From positions 1,612,001-1,676,000 of the forward strand of contig JAPFFF010000012.1 of assembly GCA_039105265.1 (NCBI GenBank): a stretch of 64,000 nt of DNA. Reading direction: 5' to 3'. This stretch comes from Tritrichomonas musculus (taxonomy: Eukaryota; Parabasalia; Tritrichomonadida; Tritrichomonadidae). Positions 1 through 10,936 of this stretch are shown piece after piece. The notes beneath the pieces were generated by a model, which worked only from the letters and a program-made list of their open reading frames with translations, did no database searches and was not told the origin of the DNA. Position 1 is the stretch's first letter, and the number at the start of each line of letters is the position of its first letter. The position numbers and the translations under genes are program-made.

Positions 1-1
1 A

Positions 2-1039
2 GGTCAAATACTTGTAGTTATATCTCACGACAGAGTCTTTTTGGACAACGTATGTACTCATATTATCCACTTGAAAGACAAGAAACTCGAAACTTACAAA
101 GGAAATTGGTCATCATTCCATGAGCAATTTGAGAAACGTTGCGCTCTTCTTGAAAGCCAGGCTGAAGCTCAAAAGAAAGAAATTGAGCACAAAATGGACT
201 TTGTTAGGAGGCTTGGTGTTAAGGCATCTACTGCATCAATGGCTCAATCAAGACTTAAAGCAATCAACAAGATGGAAAAAATTACCCCAATCAAAAGAGA
301 TCCGCCTGTTCGATTTGATTTCAGCATGTCAACTATAGCTGCCCAAGAACAATTAATTGTTCTTGAAGATGGATTCTTTGGTTACACTCCTGACAAGTAT
401 ATCTTTGAGCACCTTTGTTTCTCCGTGAAAAGAAATACAAGAGCCGTTATAATAGGCGCAAATGGCGCAGGAAAGTCAACTTTAATTAATTTATTAATGG
501 GAAACTTAAAACTTGAAAAAGGTTTTTATCAAATTGTATCTAATTTAAGAATCGCTCACTTTTCACAACATCATGTCGACCAACTCGATTATAAGTCAAC
601 TCCTCTTCAGTACATGTTAAAACAATTTAAAGCAGATCATCCAATTCACGAAATTCGGTCTCAACTTGGAAAATTCGGAATCAGCGGAGAACAATCGCTT
701 CAGCCTATTCAATCTCTTAGTGGTGGCCAAAAGACACGTGTTGTACTCGCAGCATGCGCAATGATGATGCCTCATGTATTAATGCTCGATGAAGTTACAA
801 ATAACTTGGATATGGACTCTATTGAAGCTCTTGGAAGTGCATTGAGAAGATATCAAGGCGCGATAGTTGCTGTAACCCACGACCAAGCTTTCGCCACAAT
901 GATTGCTAATCAAATATTTATTTGTGAAGATAAGAAAATGGTTGAATTTAATGGTAGCTTTCAAGATTATAGAGATATGGTTAAATCTCAAATCAGAGAT
1001 AAATTCTTCTCAACAGCCGGAAACAAAGGAATTGTTTAA
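2..1039 (+). CDS. ABC-F family ATPase (GCN20/ABCF-like), 3' part
   Basis: This is the C-terminal part of a soluble twin-ATPase ABC-F protein, a family acting on ribosomes and translation rather than membrane transport. The frame is open from base 2, so the gene starts left of the window. The first codons read VVISHDRVFLD, the H-loop end of the first nucleotide-binding domain. A charged helical linker follows (about residues 30-90 counted from base 41). The second domain shows Walker A GANGAGKST (about 138-146), signature LSGGQ (about 227-231), Walker B HVLMLDEVTNNLD and H-loop VAVTHD. No membrane segments are seen. The Walker B tail reads DEVTNNLD where most family members have DEPTNHLD. The stop is TAA at 1037-1039. 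The family assignment is firm; the exact subfamily is not resolved. Confidence 0.93.
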   Translation, partial: GQILVVISHDRVFLDNVCTHIIHLKDKKLETYKGNWSSFHEQFEKRCALLESQAEAQKKEIEHKMDFVRRLGVKASTASMAQSRLKAINKMEKITPIKRDPPVRFDFSMSTIAAQEQLIVLEDGFFGYTPDKYIFEHLCFSVKRNTRAVIIGANGAGKSTLINLLMGNLKLEKGFYQIVSNLRIAHFSQHHVDQLDYKSTPLQYMLKQFKADHPIHEIRSQLGKFGISGEQSLQPIQSLSGGQKTRVVLAACAMMMPHVLMLDEVTNNLDMDSIEALGSALRRYQGAIVAVTHDQAFATMIANQIFICEDKKMVEFNGSFQDYRDMVKSQIRDKFFSTAGNKGIV

Positions 1040-1354
1040 AACTTTTTTATATTATGGTTTTCAAATATGCTGTTTAATTGAAAGATTATTACTATTTCAT
1101 ATTTATAGATAAATTTATATATATATGCATTACTTTTACCTTTTTTTTACTATATTTCATAAATCCTTATTATTATAAATATATGATTAACAGTTTTTGT
1201 TGGCGTTATTTTAGATGAAACTCTGAATATGATCCATAATCAGGCTACTTTTATCTTTGGTTACTAGCATTTGGTTTTTAAAACAAATTTTCTTACTACA
1301 GTAGTTGGATAAAAAATTGAATCTTTTTTTGGCATGATAAAATTTTAAAAAAGA
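1040..1354. other. AT-rich intergenic spacer
   Basis: This spacer lies between two genes on the same strand. It is AT-rich with T-tracts and contains no convincing coding frame or RNA gene. It presumably holds the 3' end of the ABC-F transcript and the promoter of the membrane-protein gene. Confidence 0.6.
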
Positions 1355-2713
1355 ATGTTTTTCTGCTTAATTCTTTCAATTGCATACAGATCTAAATTTG
1401 TTATTTATACATCAAAAAGCCAGTATGAAATGCCAAGCTTCGGATTTGATGCAAATGGAACTTATTTTATTGATATCTTAAATATCCCAACAGATATCCA
1501 ATCACAAATTCAAATCGCTTTTCTCAATAAGAAAGAATATAAAAACTATTTTTTCAAATTTTTTCCGCCATCAATATGCGATTTACAAAATATACCAAAA
1601 TACTATTTAAATTCTAGTCATCATGCTATAAAAGGAACATTTTCTGAAAAAATTGATTTATTTCCTTTTTTGCTGCGATGTGATACTATCTTTGAATATC
1701 TTGATTTAACTGTGATCACAGAATATCAAAATCCAACAACTCATCTCGATAATCGAATGGTAAAAGGCATTAATGCCCAAATGTTTATATGCATACTCTT
1801 CTTTGCACTTTCAATAGTTTGGCTTGCAAATTTATTTTTTAACTTCAAATCTTTTAATGGTCTACATAACTGCATTACCATTATAATCCTATTTTTTATG
1901 TTTTCCCATATGCTTCGATTTTGTGAATTACAAAAGTTGGATAAATCTGACGATTCAAATGGGATAACTAATTCTCGAATCATATTCAGTTACTTTGGTG
2001 CTACTTTCTTATGCTTATTCTTTTTAATTGGTTCAGAAGGATATTATACTTTAATTGATTCCCTTTCAAATCAACGCATTTTTCAAGATTTATTAATTTC
2101 AGCATTTTTCTGCGGTTGCCTTTATTTAACATTATATTTCCATTTTTCAGAAAATTTCAATATGATTATCATTTTGGATTTGGTTGCCGCTGTTTTGTAT
2201 GGGCATGAGCTTTTTTCAGCAATGAAACGAGCTAATGTTCAAGTTGTTGCTCTTCTACTTGCTGCATCGAATGCAGATGCAGATCAAGGTGCAACTTCAT
2301 TTCAAAAAAATAGGCAATACAATTATTTTCAGAGAATTTTAATGGCCGTATTAAGTATTATTATATTCTTTTTACTTTTTAGCTACATTTTTTTCCTTCT
2401 TCAGAATTGGTTGATTGAGCTTTTTATAGATTTGTCTGAGATTTCTGTTCTCTGTGTGACAGCCTTTATTTTCAGGCCAAGGAAAAGTTCATCTTTGGCT
2501 CCATCCTCAGGTATTGAAAATAGACTTATTGATGATGACAATGAAAATATTATTAATGATGTTGATAATGGAGATGAGATTCAATTAAATTCTCTTGATA
2601 ATACAACAGATATCCTAAGAAATGGTCCAACACCAGATCAACCCCTTTTACAGCAAAATCCGTCTGCGGAACATGACAAAAAAGTGAATGGTAATAACTA
2701 TGTTTTCTTATGA
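1355..2713 (+). CDS. Seven-transmembrane protein, GOST/Lung-7TM-like
   Basis: The 452-residue protein starts with a short hydrophobic signal-like segment (residues 1-12), followed by a luminal or extracellular region of about 125 residues. About seven hydrophobic segments follow (near 143-162, 172-190, 213-230, 246-266, 270-288, 325-350 and 355-375). The polar acidic tail is rich in Asn and Asp and would be cytosolic. Signal peptide, soluble domain, seven helices and tail is the architecture of the GOST/Lung_7-TM_R group (GPR107, TMEM87 and relatives), which act in the Golgi and in membrane trafficking. I rely on architecture and general sequence feel, not on a diagnostic motif, so another 7TM family is possible. 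The neighbour downstream is also a secretory-pathway protein. Confidence 0.55.
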   Translation: MFFCLILSIAYRSKFVIYTSKSQYEMPSFGFDANGTYFIDILNIPTDIQSQIQIAFLNKKEYKNYFFKFFPPSICDLQNIPKYYLNSSHHAIKGTFSEKIDLFPFLLRCDTIFEYLDLTVITEYQNPTTHLDNRMVKGINAQMFICILFFALSIVWLANLFFNFKSFNGLHNCITIIILFFMFSHMLRFCELQKLDKSDDSNGITNSRIIFSYFGATFLCLFFLIGSEGYYTLIDSLSNQRIFQDLLISAFFCGCLYLTLYFHFSENFNMIIILDLVAAVLYGHELFSAMKRANVQVVALLLAASNADADQGATSFQKNRQYNYFQRILMAVLSIIIFFLLFSYIFFLLQNWLIELFIDLSEISVLCVTAFIFRPRKSSSLAPSSGIENRLIDDDNENIINDVDNGDEIQLNSLDNTTDILRNGPTPDQPLLQQNPSAEHDKKVNGNNYVFL

Positions 2714-3052
2714 CTTTTGATTTCAAAATATCTCAATATTTTTATTATTATTTATGAACTCAAAATGAATAAATACTCAGATGATAATAATATAATTTTC
2801 ATAAATACTCTTTTATTAAATTGTGTGTCAGAATTCGATATATTGAAAATAATTCATACTTATTTTATATATATATATTTAGTAATTATTTTGTATTTTT
2901 CTTAGCTGATGAAATGCATTAATTGCTTTTCATTTGATTGCAGAAAAATTTAATCGTTGTTGGTCATTTATGGCGAATATATTTACCTATATAAATTTCA
3001 AAATTGTTTGGAGTTTGTTTGGTTATTATTCAATTAATTGTTAGTTTTTTCA
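2714..3052. other. AT-rich intergenic spacer
   Basis: This spacer separates the 7TM gene from the ERGIC3-like gene. It is AT-rich and contains only weak AT-driven frames. A T-rich tract with TCA triplets precedes the downstream ATG at 3053, as expected for a parabasalid initiator-type promoter, but no specific element can be proven. Confidence 0.5.
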
Positions 3053-4120
3053 ATGAATCGCCTTGATTTCTTCCCGAAGTTTATAGATCCTGCTATGATT
3101 AAAAAAACAAATTTTGGTGCTATTATATCAATTTTAATGGTATCGACTGCAGCTGCTTTATGTTTATCTGAAACAAAAAATTATTTGCGTCCTTCGACAA
3201 AAGAACAACTAGTATCTGTTTCAGATCTTCGTGGTGCTCTCTCTGAGCTAGTTATTTCATTCAATTTTACTATTTCAGTTCCATGCGTACTCCTTCATCT
3301 TGATGTGTTCGACATAATGGGAACATCTAACAACGATCAAGCCAAAAAAAGCTTATTTAAAACTCGTGTAGATGCTTTTGGTAAAGAAATTATTCCTTCA
3401 GCCGTTGCTCCAAAATGTGGAAGTTGCTATGGTGCTGAATCGCCCACACGAAAATGTTGTAATACATGTGAAGAAGTATTAAGCGCTTACCAAGAAAAGC
3501 CATGGGGTATTGAAAAGTTCACAAATTGGAGTCAATGTATAGAAGAAGGAATCAAACTCGACGGTTCAGAACGATGTAGAGCTTATGGTTCGCTCAATAT
3601 CAATGCTATCGAAGGAACTTTTCACTTGGCCCCAGGAATCAATGTTTTAAACCAGGCACGACACATTCATGATTTTACTCCGATAATGAATCATTTGAAT
3701 TTATCACATGAAATCGATCATGTTACTTTTGGAGCTTCTTTTGGACAATCGCCACTTGACAATACTCGAGTCGTTCAAACAAAGCAAGGAATGTTTCACT
3801 ATCGTTATAATTTAAAAGCAATACCAACTGTTATAACAACATCAAATGGAAAAACAACAAGAGGATTTCAGTATACAGTCAATTTTGCTGAAATTCCAGT
3901 AAATACAGTACAAGGTAGATTCGGACCAGGAATTTTCTTTGTCTATAATTTTGCACCTGTTGCTGTTGTTTCAAGCCCAGATAGAAGCAGTTTCCCGATA
4001 TATGTTGCTAGATGTGTTTCAATAATCGGTGGGATATTTATGTTAGGCCGCCTTATTGATTCATTCGGTTACAGACTCAATACCCTTGAAGGTAAAATGC
4101 GTATTGGCAAAGCAGAGTAA
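3053..4120 (+). CDS. ERGIC3/Erv46-like ER-Golgi cargo receptor
   Basis: The protein has about 355 residues and matches the Erv46/ERGIC3 family, which cycles between ER and Golgi in COPII/COPI vesicles and retrieves cargo. The N-terminus MNRLDFFPKF followed by a membrane segment (about residues 20-42) is characteristic. The luminal domain has the cysteine-rich stretch CGSCYGAE...CCNTCEEV (about 121-142) and the family-like CRAYGSLNINAIEGTFHLAPG. The later parts HDFTPIMNHLNLSHEIDHVTFG and FFVYNFAPV are also typical. A second membrane segment lies near 320-340, followed by a short cytosolic tail. I place the start at 3053 because the family N-terminus begins there, although the frame is open a little further upstream. 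No intron is seen. Confidence 0.93.
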   Translation: MNRLDFFPKFIDPAMIKKTNFGAIISILMVSTAAALCLSETKNYLRPSTKEQLVSVSDLRGALSELVISFNFTISVPCVLLHLDVFDIMGTSNNDQAKKSLFKTRVDAFGKEIIPSAVAPKCGSCYGAESPTRKCCNTCEEVLSAYQEKPWGIEKFTNWSQCIEEGIKLDGSERCRAYGSLNINAIEGTFHLAPGINVLNQARHIHDFTPIMNHLNLSHEIDHVTFGASFGQSPLDNTRVVQTKQGMFHYRYNLKAIPTVITTSNGKTTRGFQYTVNFAEIPVNTVQGRFGPGIFFVYNFAPVAVVSSPDRSSFPIYVARCVSIIGGIFMLGRLIDSFGYRLNTLEGKMRIGKAE

Positions 4121-4321
4121 GAATTGCCATTTCCTTATTATTTTTTCTTTCTTTTAGATAAATTTGAAAAATATACTAAAAATATAATCCTTAAATATAA
4201 CCGGAAACAATCAAAATGATAAATTTTTAGCTTAACTTTTCATTACTGTTTCACGAATTTCGAAAAAAAGAATATGAATTTATATTTATAACGTAAAAAT
4301 TTATTAGAAAAACAATAAACA

Positions 4322-5221
4322 TTAGAACCATGAATCAAAAACATTTTCGTATGAAGCATTATCTTCATTCATCAATAAAGAATTCCAGCAATCATTTTGT
4401 GTTGAATCAAAGCTATCATCTGTCAAAAAGCTGATTTCGTTGTCATTTTTATCATCATTCGTATTATTAGAAGAAATGAATGGAAGAGGGTCTGTATTAA
4501 TAGATGGAAATGAATCCCCAATGGAAGTTGGGTTAGAGGAATATTCAATTTTTTTTGTTTCAACTGTTTTTGGTTTATTTATTATAATCTGTTGATCACG
4601 AAATTGCTGATGAGGAAGTTGATTATTATGTATCTGATGAGGTTGAATAAATTGTGAAGCGAATTGAATTTGACTAATTGGGTTAATTAATGAATTTTGT
4701 ATCATATTTAAATGATAAGAAACAGACGGTATAATTCTGTTTTGAATATGAGATATTGGAAAAGTTTGCCGTATCGGACAAATTCTTTTATTGGAAGGTT
4801 GCTGTCTTAAAAATGCTTTTTTCATTTGAAGGTCTTCTTTTTTCAATCTCCTTTCTCTAAGGTGCCAACGACTTTTTATATTAATGTCAGTTCTAGTTGG
4901 AAAGAATGTAGCAATTTGTTTCCAACTTGGACCAAGTTCTTCATATTTTTTGACAAGTAACTCTTCTTCTTCATATGTCCAAGGCCCATTAACGACTTCT
5001 GGAGATAAATAGTTTTGCCACCTGTCGCGGCATTGTCTAGCATTCCTTTCTGGCATTTGGCGTGAAATTGTTTGCCAATCATTAATTCCAAAGTTTTCAA
5101 CAAGTCTTTTTAATAACTCATCCTCATTTTGAGTGAACTTTGCCCTTGGATGTGTTTTCTTGATGCGTATTTCGTTTTCATTGCTAATTTCATTGATATT
5201 TTTAAAAGAAGAAGCGAGCAT
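4322..5221 (-). CDS. Two-repeat Myb-like DNA-binding protein
   Basis: The 299-residue protein has two tandem Myb repeats near the N-terminus (about residues 24-75 and 77-125). Visible anchors are DWQTISRQMPERNARQCRDR, then WQNYLSP, then GPWTYEEEELL, SWKQIATFF and RWHLRERR, giving the regularly spaced tryptophans of the family. Myb proteins of this type bind DNA in the nucleus as transcription regulators and are expanded in trichomonads. The remaining 170 residues are rich in Asn, Gln and Ser with an acidic C-terminus, resembling an activation region. The gene is convergent with the ERGIC3-like gene, about 200 bp away. The start is the first ATG of the frame. The target genes cannot be deduced. 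Confidence 0.9.
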   Translation of the reverse strand: MLASSFKNINEISNENEIRIKKTHPRAKFTQNEDELLKRLVENFGINDWQTISRQMPERNARQCRDRWQNYLSPEVVNGPWTYEEEELLVKKYEELGPSWKQIATFFPTRTDINIKSRWHLRERRLKKEDLQMKKAFLRQQPSNKRICPIRQTFPISHIQNRIIPSVSYHLNMIQNSLINPISQIQFASQFIQPHQIHNNQLPHQQFRDQQIIINKPKTVETKKIEYSSNPTSIGDSFPSINTDPLPFISSNNTNDDKNDNEISFLTDDSFDSTQNDCWNSLLMNEDNASYENVFDSWF

Positions 5222-7494
5222 TCCAAAAGATCGTTTTCAAAAAATAAAAAATGATATGATCAAATAATTAAAATAATTAAGCAATTCAAAAATTTAAAAT
5301 AATTTGATATACTTCAGAAATAGCGGCTATTCTTTTTGATTTAATCATATTCAAAATAAATGTATGGAATGTTTTTTGAAATATTTTTATCTTTTTAAAT
5401 AGTAAATATTGATCGGTAACATTAATTATTCATATCATACTTATGATGTATTATATATATTTAACTTTATAGACCAATTAATTTTTTCTCATCAAAATGG
5501 AATATCTGCATGATACCATCATATATGTGCATTTGTATTTGCTTAACATATGTTTCGTTGTTTTTGAATGCTAGTTTGTATATTATATCACTTATTATTT
5601 CACAAATTATGAAGATATTATAAAATAAATTTACGACCAAAAAAAATGTGATTTTTCTGGAGAGATTGGCTTAACCGTTTAATATAATTTTCGGATATGT
5701 TATTATATAATAAAATTAATGGTTTTTTATCGAGGCAAAGAAACTTGATATAGCCATTAAAAAAAGATAAAAATGTTTGAAAACCAAATCCTCTCAAATA
5801 AACGTCTATTTTATTTTAATATTCATTTTTTTGAATAAGCACGTTTTTTGGTTCTCACAAAAAATCTAGAATTTTCTGGAAAGACTGGAATAATATTACA
5901 AGCTCTAAACAACTTATGCCTTATAATATAAAATATAATGAGGTTTTACCGAGCCAATTAGGTTAAATATGTTTCTATTTTAGGATATTTATGTTTTCAC
6001 AAATTTTAACATAAAAGCTCTTCAAATATTTTGTGAGTATAAAATTTGGATTATTTATTTTTATCTTATTAAAACAATTTCTTAAATAGAATATATATTA
6101 AATATATGATATAAATATGATAAAATAAATATAAAATGAAACACAAAAATTATTTACAAATAAATACATATATAATTATAAATCTCCAAATGCATTCAAA
6201 ATTAAAAACTCATCCATAATTCAAAGGTATAAAAATATTTTGATAAAGCATTCATAAATAATTGTATGAGCTATTTTAATTTCTCATTATTAATGAAAAT
6301 AATGATAGATTTTTATTTTCTCAAATTATTGTATGTAATCATTCAATAAAATTAATAACATTTTATTGAAATTAAAATCAAAGTTTAAATTTCCAATATC
6401 TTATTTAATTTTTCGAAACCTAAATTATAATTAATAATTATATATATTATAATTTATAATCATTCATATATCCAATGTATAATAAATTTATATTGATATA
6501 CATAATGGATTACTTGAATCGTATTTTTGAATACTTAATGGTTTTTATTTATTCAATTTATATATTTTGCATATATCTCACAATAAAATTTAAATATAAT
6601 ATTTTATGGCTATTATAATAATATAAAATACAATATAAAAACATATTATAAAATATGATGATTTAAAACCCACTAGTTATTTCTATTTCGTTTTTTTCGA
6701 GTTTCCATACATTTTTCAAAATCGTGAAAATTGAATAATTAGGAAATTGTTACTAAACCATTTTTTATGAAAAAGTTCTATAATTGAAAAAAAATATTAT
6801 TAAAAACTACATATTATAATTACTTTATTTGATTTCTATTATGAAATTCATAAAAATGTTTTTTGTGATATTTGTATATAAAAAAAACGCTAATTCAAAG
6901 AGATCAGAAAACAAGGTTTTATATGTGTATAGTAACGGCAAAAATATAAAATTGCTTTATTTTTTAAATATATATTGTAATTAATGTATTATTAAAAATT
7001 GAATATAATATTGTCTGGTTTTAATCGATAAATGCATCGGTAAACAAAAAACTTTTTTTGTGAAAAATAATAAAAATATAAATATTCAATTTAATAAAAA
7101 TATTTTTTTTTCATATCTTTTTATGATATTGTTTTTTCGATATATTTTTTATATTTATATTATTATGTTAAATTAATTATATTATTTATTATTTATTATA
7201 CTTTAAATATTTGCATTTGATTTAAACTATTATTATTATATTTATACTCCAAAGGTGATATTTAAGTTTTTCATCATGTTAGCATGATATTTTACTCTCG
7301 TGAACATAAAATAACACATTATTACTATCATCAGCATGACTAAGGTTTGATTTTAATTTTGACATAAAAATTGATGTTAGAGCTCATATTCATTAAAATT
7401 ACTCTAAATACATGAATATATATCTCGTTGGTAAACAAAACAATTATTCTTCTTGGTTTCAATCAATAAAAAAATGGAATTTCGTTCAATCGGA
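5222..7494. other. AT-rich gene-poor region
   Basis: This 2.3-kb stretch downstream of the Myb promoter has no credible coding frame and no recognisable RNA gene. Two weakly similar blocks with the order TTTTCTGGAGAGATTGG / TTTTCTGGAAAGACTGG followed by a TATAAT-rich part and a GGTTTT...CGAG part occur near 5650-5760 and 5865-5975. They may be a diverged direct duplication of about 220 bp. Otherwise I see only A/T-tracts. Confidence 0.5.
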
Positions 7495-7496
7495 TT

Positions 7497-7851
7497 TTAA
7501 GGTTCTCCTTCCCTAAAAAAATGTATATTATTCAATATTGAATTAACTCATAGAATATATAATTCAATAGAGCATTTTTCGGAAAAAGTTTTGGTGAAAA
7601 ATAAAAACATTTGGCCTCAACGATTAAATCTTACTTTATTCAAAATTTTATTGAATCTTTAATTCTATGATTTCTATCTGTAAAAAAACAAAATCGGTAA
7701 GATTTCATAAATATATTTTTATTCAATCTTTTGAAATATATATCTATATAAATTTTATATTTTAATTCATTTTTAAAAACGATATTTATGTATATTTTAT
7801 TTGTGAAATCTCATTGAATTTTATCTTATGAATTTGAAAGGAGAACCTTAA
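7497..7851. mobile_element. TTAA-flanked miniature inverted-repeat element
   Basis: A perfect 16-bp inverted repeat lies at 7495-7510 and 7838-7853. Within it each end reads TTAA followed by GGTTCTCCTT pointing inward. The simplest reading is a roughly 347-bp element (7501-7847) with terminal repeats GGTTCTCCTT and duplicated TTAA target sites at 7497-7500 and 7848-7851. TTAA duplication is used by piggyBac and Kolobok DNA transposons. No coding capacity is present, so it would be a non-autonomous copy. A chance AT-rich palindrome is unlikely because the arms contain a GC-richer core. Confidence 0.55.
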
Positions 7852-7856
7852 AAATT

Positions 7857-8852
7857 ATGTGTGGGGAAACTCAAAATAACGTATTTTGAAAAAACTTATT
7901 TTTATGATAATTCAATAAATATTAATTTTGGGCAAACAATATTCATGTATATTATTGTGCAATATCTTAATTATGTAAAAATAATATTTTCATTTATTTT
8001 TAAGAGTTTGGAATAATTAATATTTTTCTCCATTTTTCAACAATAAAATTTATAGAGTTTTAATTAGATCAATATATTTGTTTTATATGTAAAATAAAAT
8101 ATGTTAGCTGTATAAAAACAAACAAAACTGATTTAATTGATGAGTTAAATTAAGAAAATGATTATATAATTTTAAATTGAATTGTGATAAGATTGGCACT
8201 AGATTTTTCAACTTAATTCAGGCTATCAAATATTCATACTTCATAAATTAATATAGTCCGATCCTAATATAATTGGAACCTACAATTTTTAGAAAATCGA
8301 CTTGGAAAAAATATATGATTTATAACTTAGTAGATTTCAAATATTATAAAAAATGAATTTGCAAATAATTACAATCTAATATTTTATAATTATTATAATA
8401 AAAATATTAGAAATTTATATTAAAAATCATGAGATATATTAAGATACTATATTCAATTATTCATATCACACCACATTATTTTCTATACTGAACATTTCAC
8501 ACCACATAATTTTCAATTAAATTTTCTATCAAAAAACCAAGTGAAATGTAAATAAAAAAATTAGATATTTGGAAATATTTTCAAATACAAAATAGAAATC
8601 TGAAAATAAATGTTTAATATAGCTAATATATTTTATTATATATATAATAGCAATTTATGTAAAATAAAATATTCTCTTTTCTATTGAATTTTTTTAAAAA
8701 ATAATTTTAAAATTCATTTATCTTTAAATCGTAGGTTGAAAATTCTTAGTTATTAATGTATTGTGATATATAATGATTATATTTATTAATAATATTAATT
8801 TCATCATAAAATCTAGAGCCAATTTTGAGAAAGTATAAGTTTCCCCACACAT
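7857..8852. repeat. 15-bp inverted repeat bounding about 1 kb
   Basis: ATGTGTGGGGAAACT at 7857-7871 has an exact inverted copy at 8838-8852. The repeat is GC-richer than the surrounding DNA. It could mark the ends of a second non-autonomous transposon directly next to the TTAA-flanked one. The flanking bases do not give a clear target duplication, so the type is not assigned. The interior is AT-rich, contains no gene I can support, and includes a short two-copy tandem (CACACCACAT) near 8470-8510. Confidence 0.4.
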
Positions 8853-9601
8853 TAAAAATTTATATTTTAGTAAAAGGGGAATTTTCCCTTTGCCTCAATT
8901 TTTGCCTCAATTTTTTTGTTAAAAAAAATGAAGATATACAAATAAATATAAAATATTTTAAAATACAGCTCGCATTTATTAGTGTTGTTAAAAGTTATAT
9001 ACAAAAATTCCAAACAGACTTTTGTCAAAATCAAAAAAAATTAAAATAGACTTTAAAGACCAATTTAAACATATAAAAACATTTTTAAAGCAAATTTGAA
9101 TTAATCTTTTTTGATTTTTTAGAGCTAATCTTAATTATTTTTTAGTAAATTTTCAAAATAAAATTAATAAAAATATTGTGAAAAAAGGTTATTCAATTTT
9201 CTTGTAAAATTTATTGCTTTTTATATTTGCAAACAAGTAAAAATATATTTTTTTTAGTAATTAATTATATATTTAAAAGAATAAATTTAATAAAGATAAA
9301 GATAAATAGAGTTTATTTTAATTTTTGTCAACCAAAAAGTTATGTTTTTATTTTCTTAGTAAGCCTTGGTTTTTGTATTTACAATTGTATACAACTTGTC
9401 CGTTTAAAAATTACAATTGTAATTACAATTGTAAATACGTTATTTTCTCGATATTAGTTTTTTATTTTTATCTTGATCTACAATTATTTTTTTATATTAA
9501 AAATGTTTTAAATAATTTAAAAATAAAAAGATAAAATAGTAAAATGTTTTTCAAATTAAATAATATTATTTTTGATTCTTCATAAAATAAAAAAAAATAT
9601 A
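8853..9601. other. AT-rich gene-poor region
   Basis: No gene is supported here. The short open frames are Phe/Lys/Asn/Ile-rich as expected from AT-rich noncoding DNA. ACAATTGT palindromes recur near 9380-9435. Confidence 0.5.
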
Positions 9602-10398
9602 GGGGGGTCAACCGCCGAAGATTTGTCAAAAAATATATTTTTTAAAGATAATGATAAACAAATGATGGAAATATATTCCTTACTTTATATAGTTTATTTT
9701 AAAATATTTATTATTAAATTTCATCTATAGGTCCACAAAAGGCAACAACTTTTCGAAAATTAAAAAAAAAATAAACCATAATTCACCCTTTTATAAAAAA
9801 GTGGCTTTTATGATTATTTGAATCAAATTGAATAATATTTTAAGTTTTATTCAAGAAGGTTATTATGATAATATTTATTTGCTTAGGTTATCAATTTAAA
9901 ATTAATTTTTGAATCACAATTTAAATTATTTAAATATCATAATAATATAATCATTGATATATATTTCAATCTATCATAAAATTGATTTTTTAATAGATTT
10001 TCTCCTTTATTTTTTATATTTTTATTACATTTGCATCAATTTCATATAATCATTTAGAATATAACTATCATATAACATTTTATGTAATTAAAGAGCAGAA
10101 TAATAAAATTATCACATTTAAACTCGTTTTATAATCATTTCAATGGCAGAACAAAGTCTTTTATTAATTATCTTAATGATTTTACTGAAAATTTTTAAGA
10201 AATAACTCAATTTTCAAATCACAAGTCATTACAACTTTAATGCTTTGCCTTTTTTGGCCCTATAGATAAAATTAGGAAAAAATATTTTTAATAAATAGTA
10301 TATTCAATGAACTATATAGTTCTATAATTATTATACAAAAATTCTCAGATTTTAAGTTTGCTTTAAAATTTTGACAAAAATTTTACGGTTGACCCCCC
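9602..10398. mobile_element. TA-flanked miniature element, Tc1/mariner/pogo-type
   Basis: The ends are a near-perfect 13-bp terminal inverted repeat GGGGGGTCAACCG. After a 7-nt divergent gap on each side comes a second matched block TTTGTCAAA (9622-9630 and inverted at 10370-10378), giving about 29-bp ends. TA dinucleotides flank both ends (9600-9601 and 10399-10400), and the perfect match extends to TATA outside. TA duplication is the hallmark of the Tc1/mariner/pogo superfamily. The interior has no coding frame, so this is a non-autonomous copy. A pogo-like transposase remnant lies 0.5 kb downstream, but nothing in the sequence links the two. Confidence 0.7.
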
Positions 10399-10936
10399 TA
10401 TAAAAAAATTTATTCTCATTCAAAAAGTTTCATTAATACTACAAATCAAAAAATCGTTATTTTACGAAAAAAGACGTTAAAAAGACGTTTATAGTATTTG
10501 TGATATAAAAAAAATAAGGCCTATTTCTTAGGTATTCTCAAAAATTCAGAATAGCTTTTGATCAAATAAAAAATTTACCAAGTTCAGAAATCTATTTGGT
10601 GCAAACGTACGGACCATATATAATATCAAAATCAATTATAAATTTTGATTTTGAATGATTTTTATATTTCTCTCAGAATTAATTGAATAATCAATTCAAT
10701 TCAATTCAAAATTTTGTATATAAATTGCCAAGATTTTAGTAAATGGTCAGATATCCGCATCGATATATATTCAAATATAGCATTTTAATCCGCAGGCATT
10801 TTCAAATTTAGAATGGTGAAAGAACAATTGAGTTTAATAACAGCAAATATCTGTTAACGCTTCTTAATATTTTACAAATTCTTCACATTTTTATAAAGAT
10901 AATGCCTGTTCTTTCACGTGATACATTCCTTGGAAG
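10399..10936. other. AT-rich spacer before transposase remnant
   Basis: This stretch is AT-rich without a supported gene. A short frame at 10902-11147 overlaps the transposase remnant in another frame and could be an N-terminal piece of it, but it has no motif that I recognise. Confidence 0.4.

Noticed and set aside
5650-5975. Two similar blocks as a transposon pair
   Set aside because: Similarity is weak and AT-driven apart from a short TTTTCTGG core; noted only as a possible old duplication.
8825-9534. Short open frames of 65-76 codons in the desert
   Set aside because: Composition is Phe/Lys/Asn/Ile-dominated as expected from AT-rich noncoding DNA; no motif or relative.
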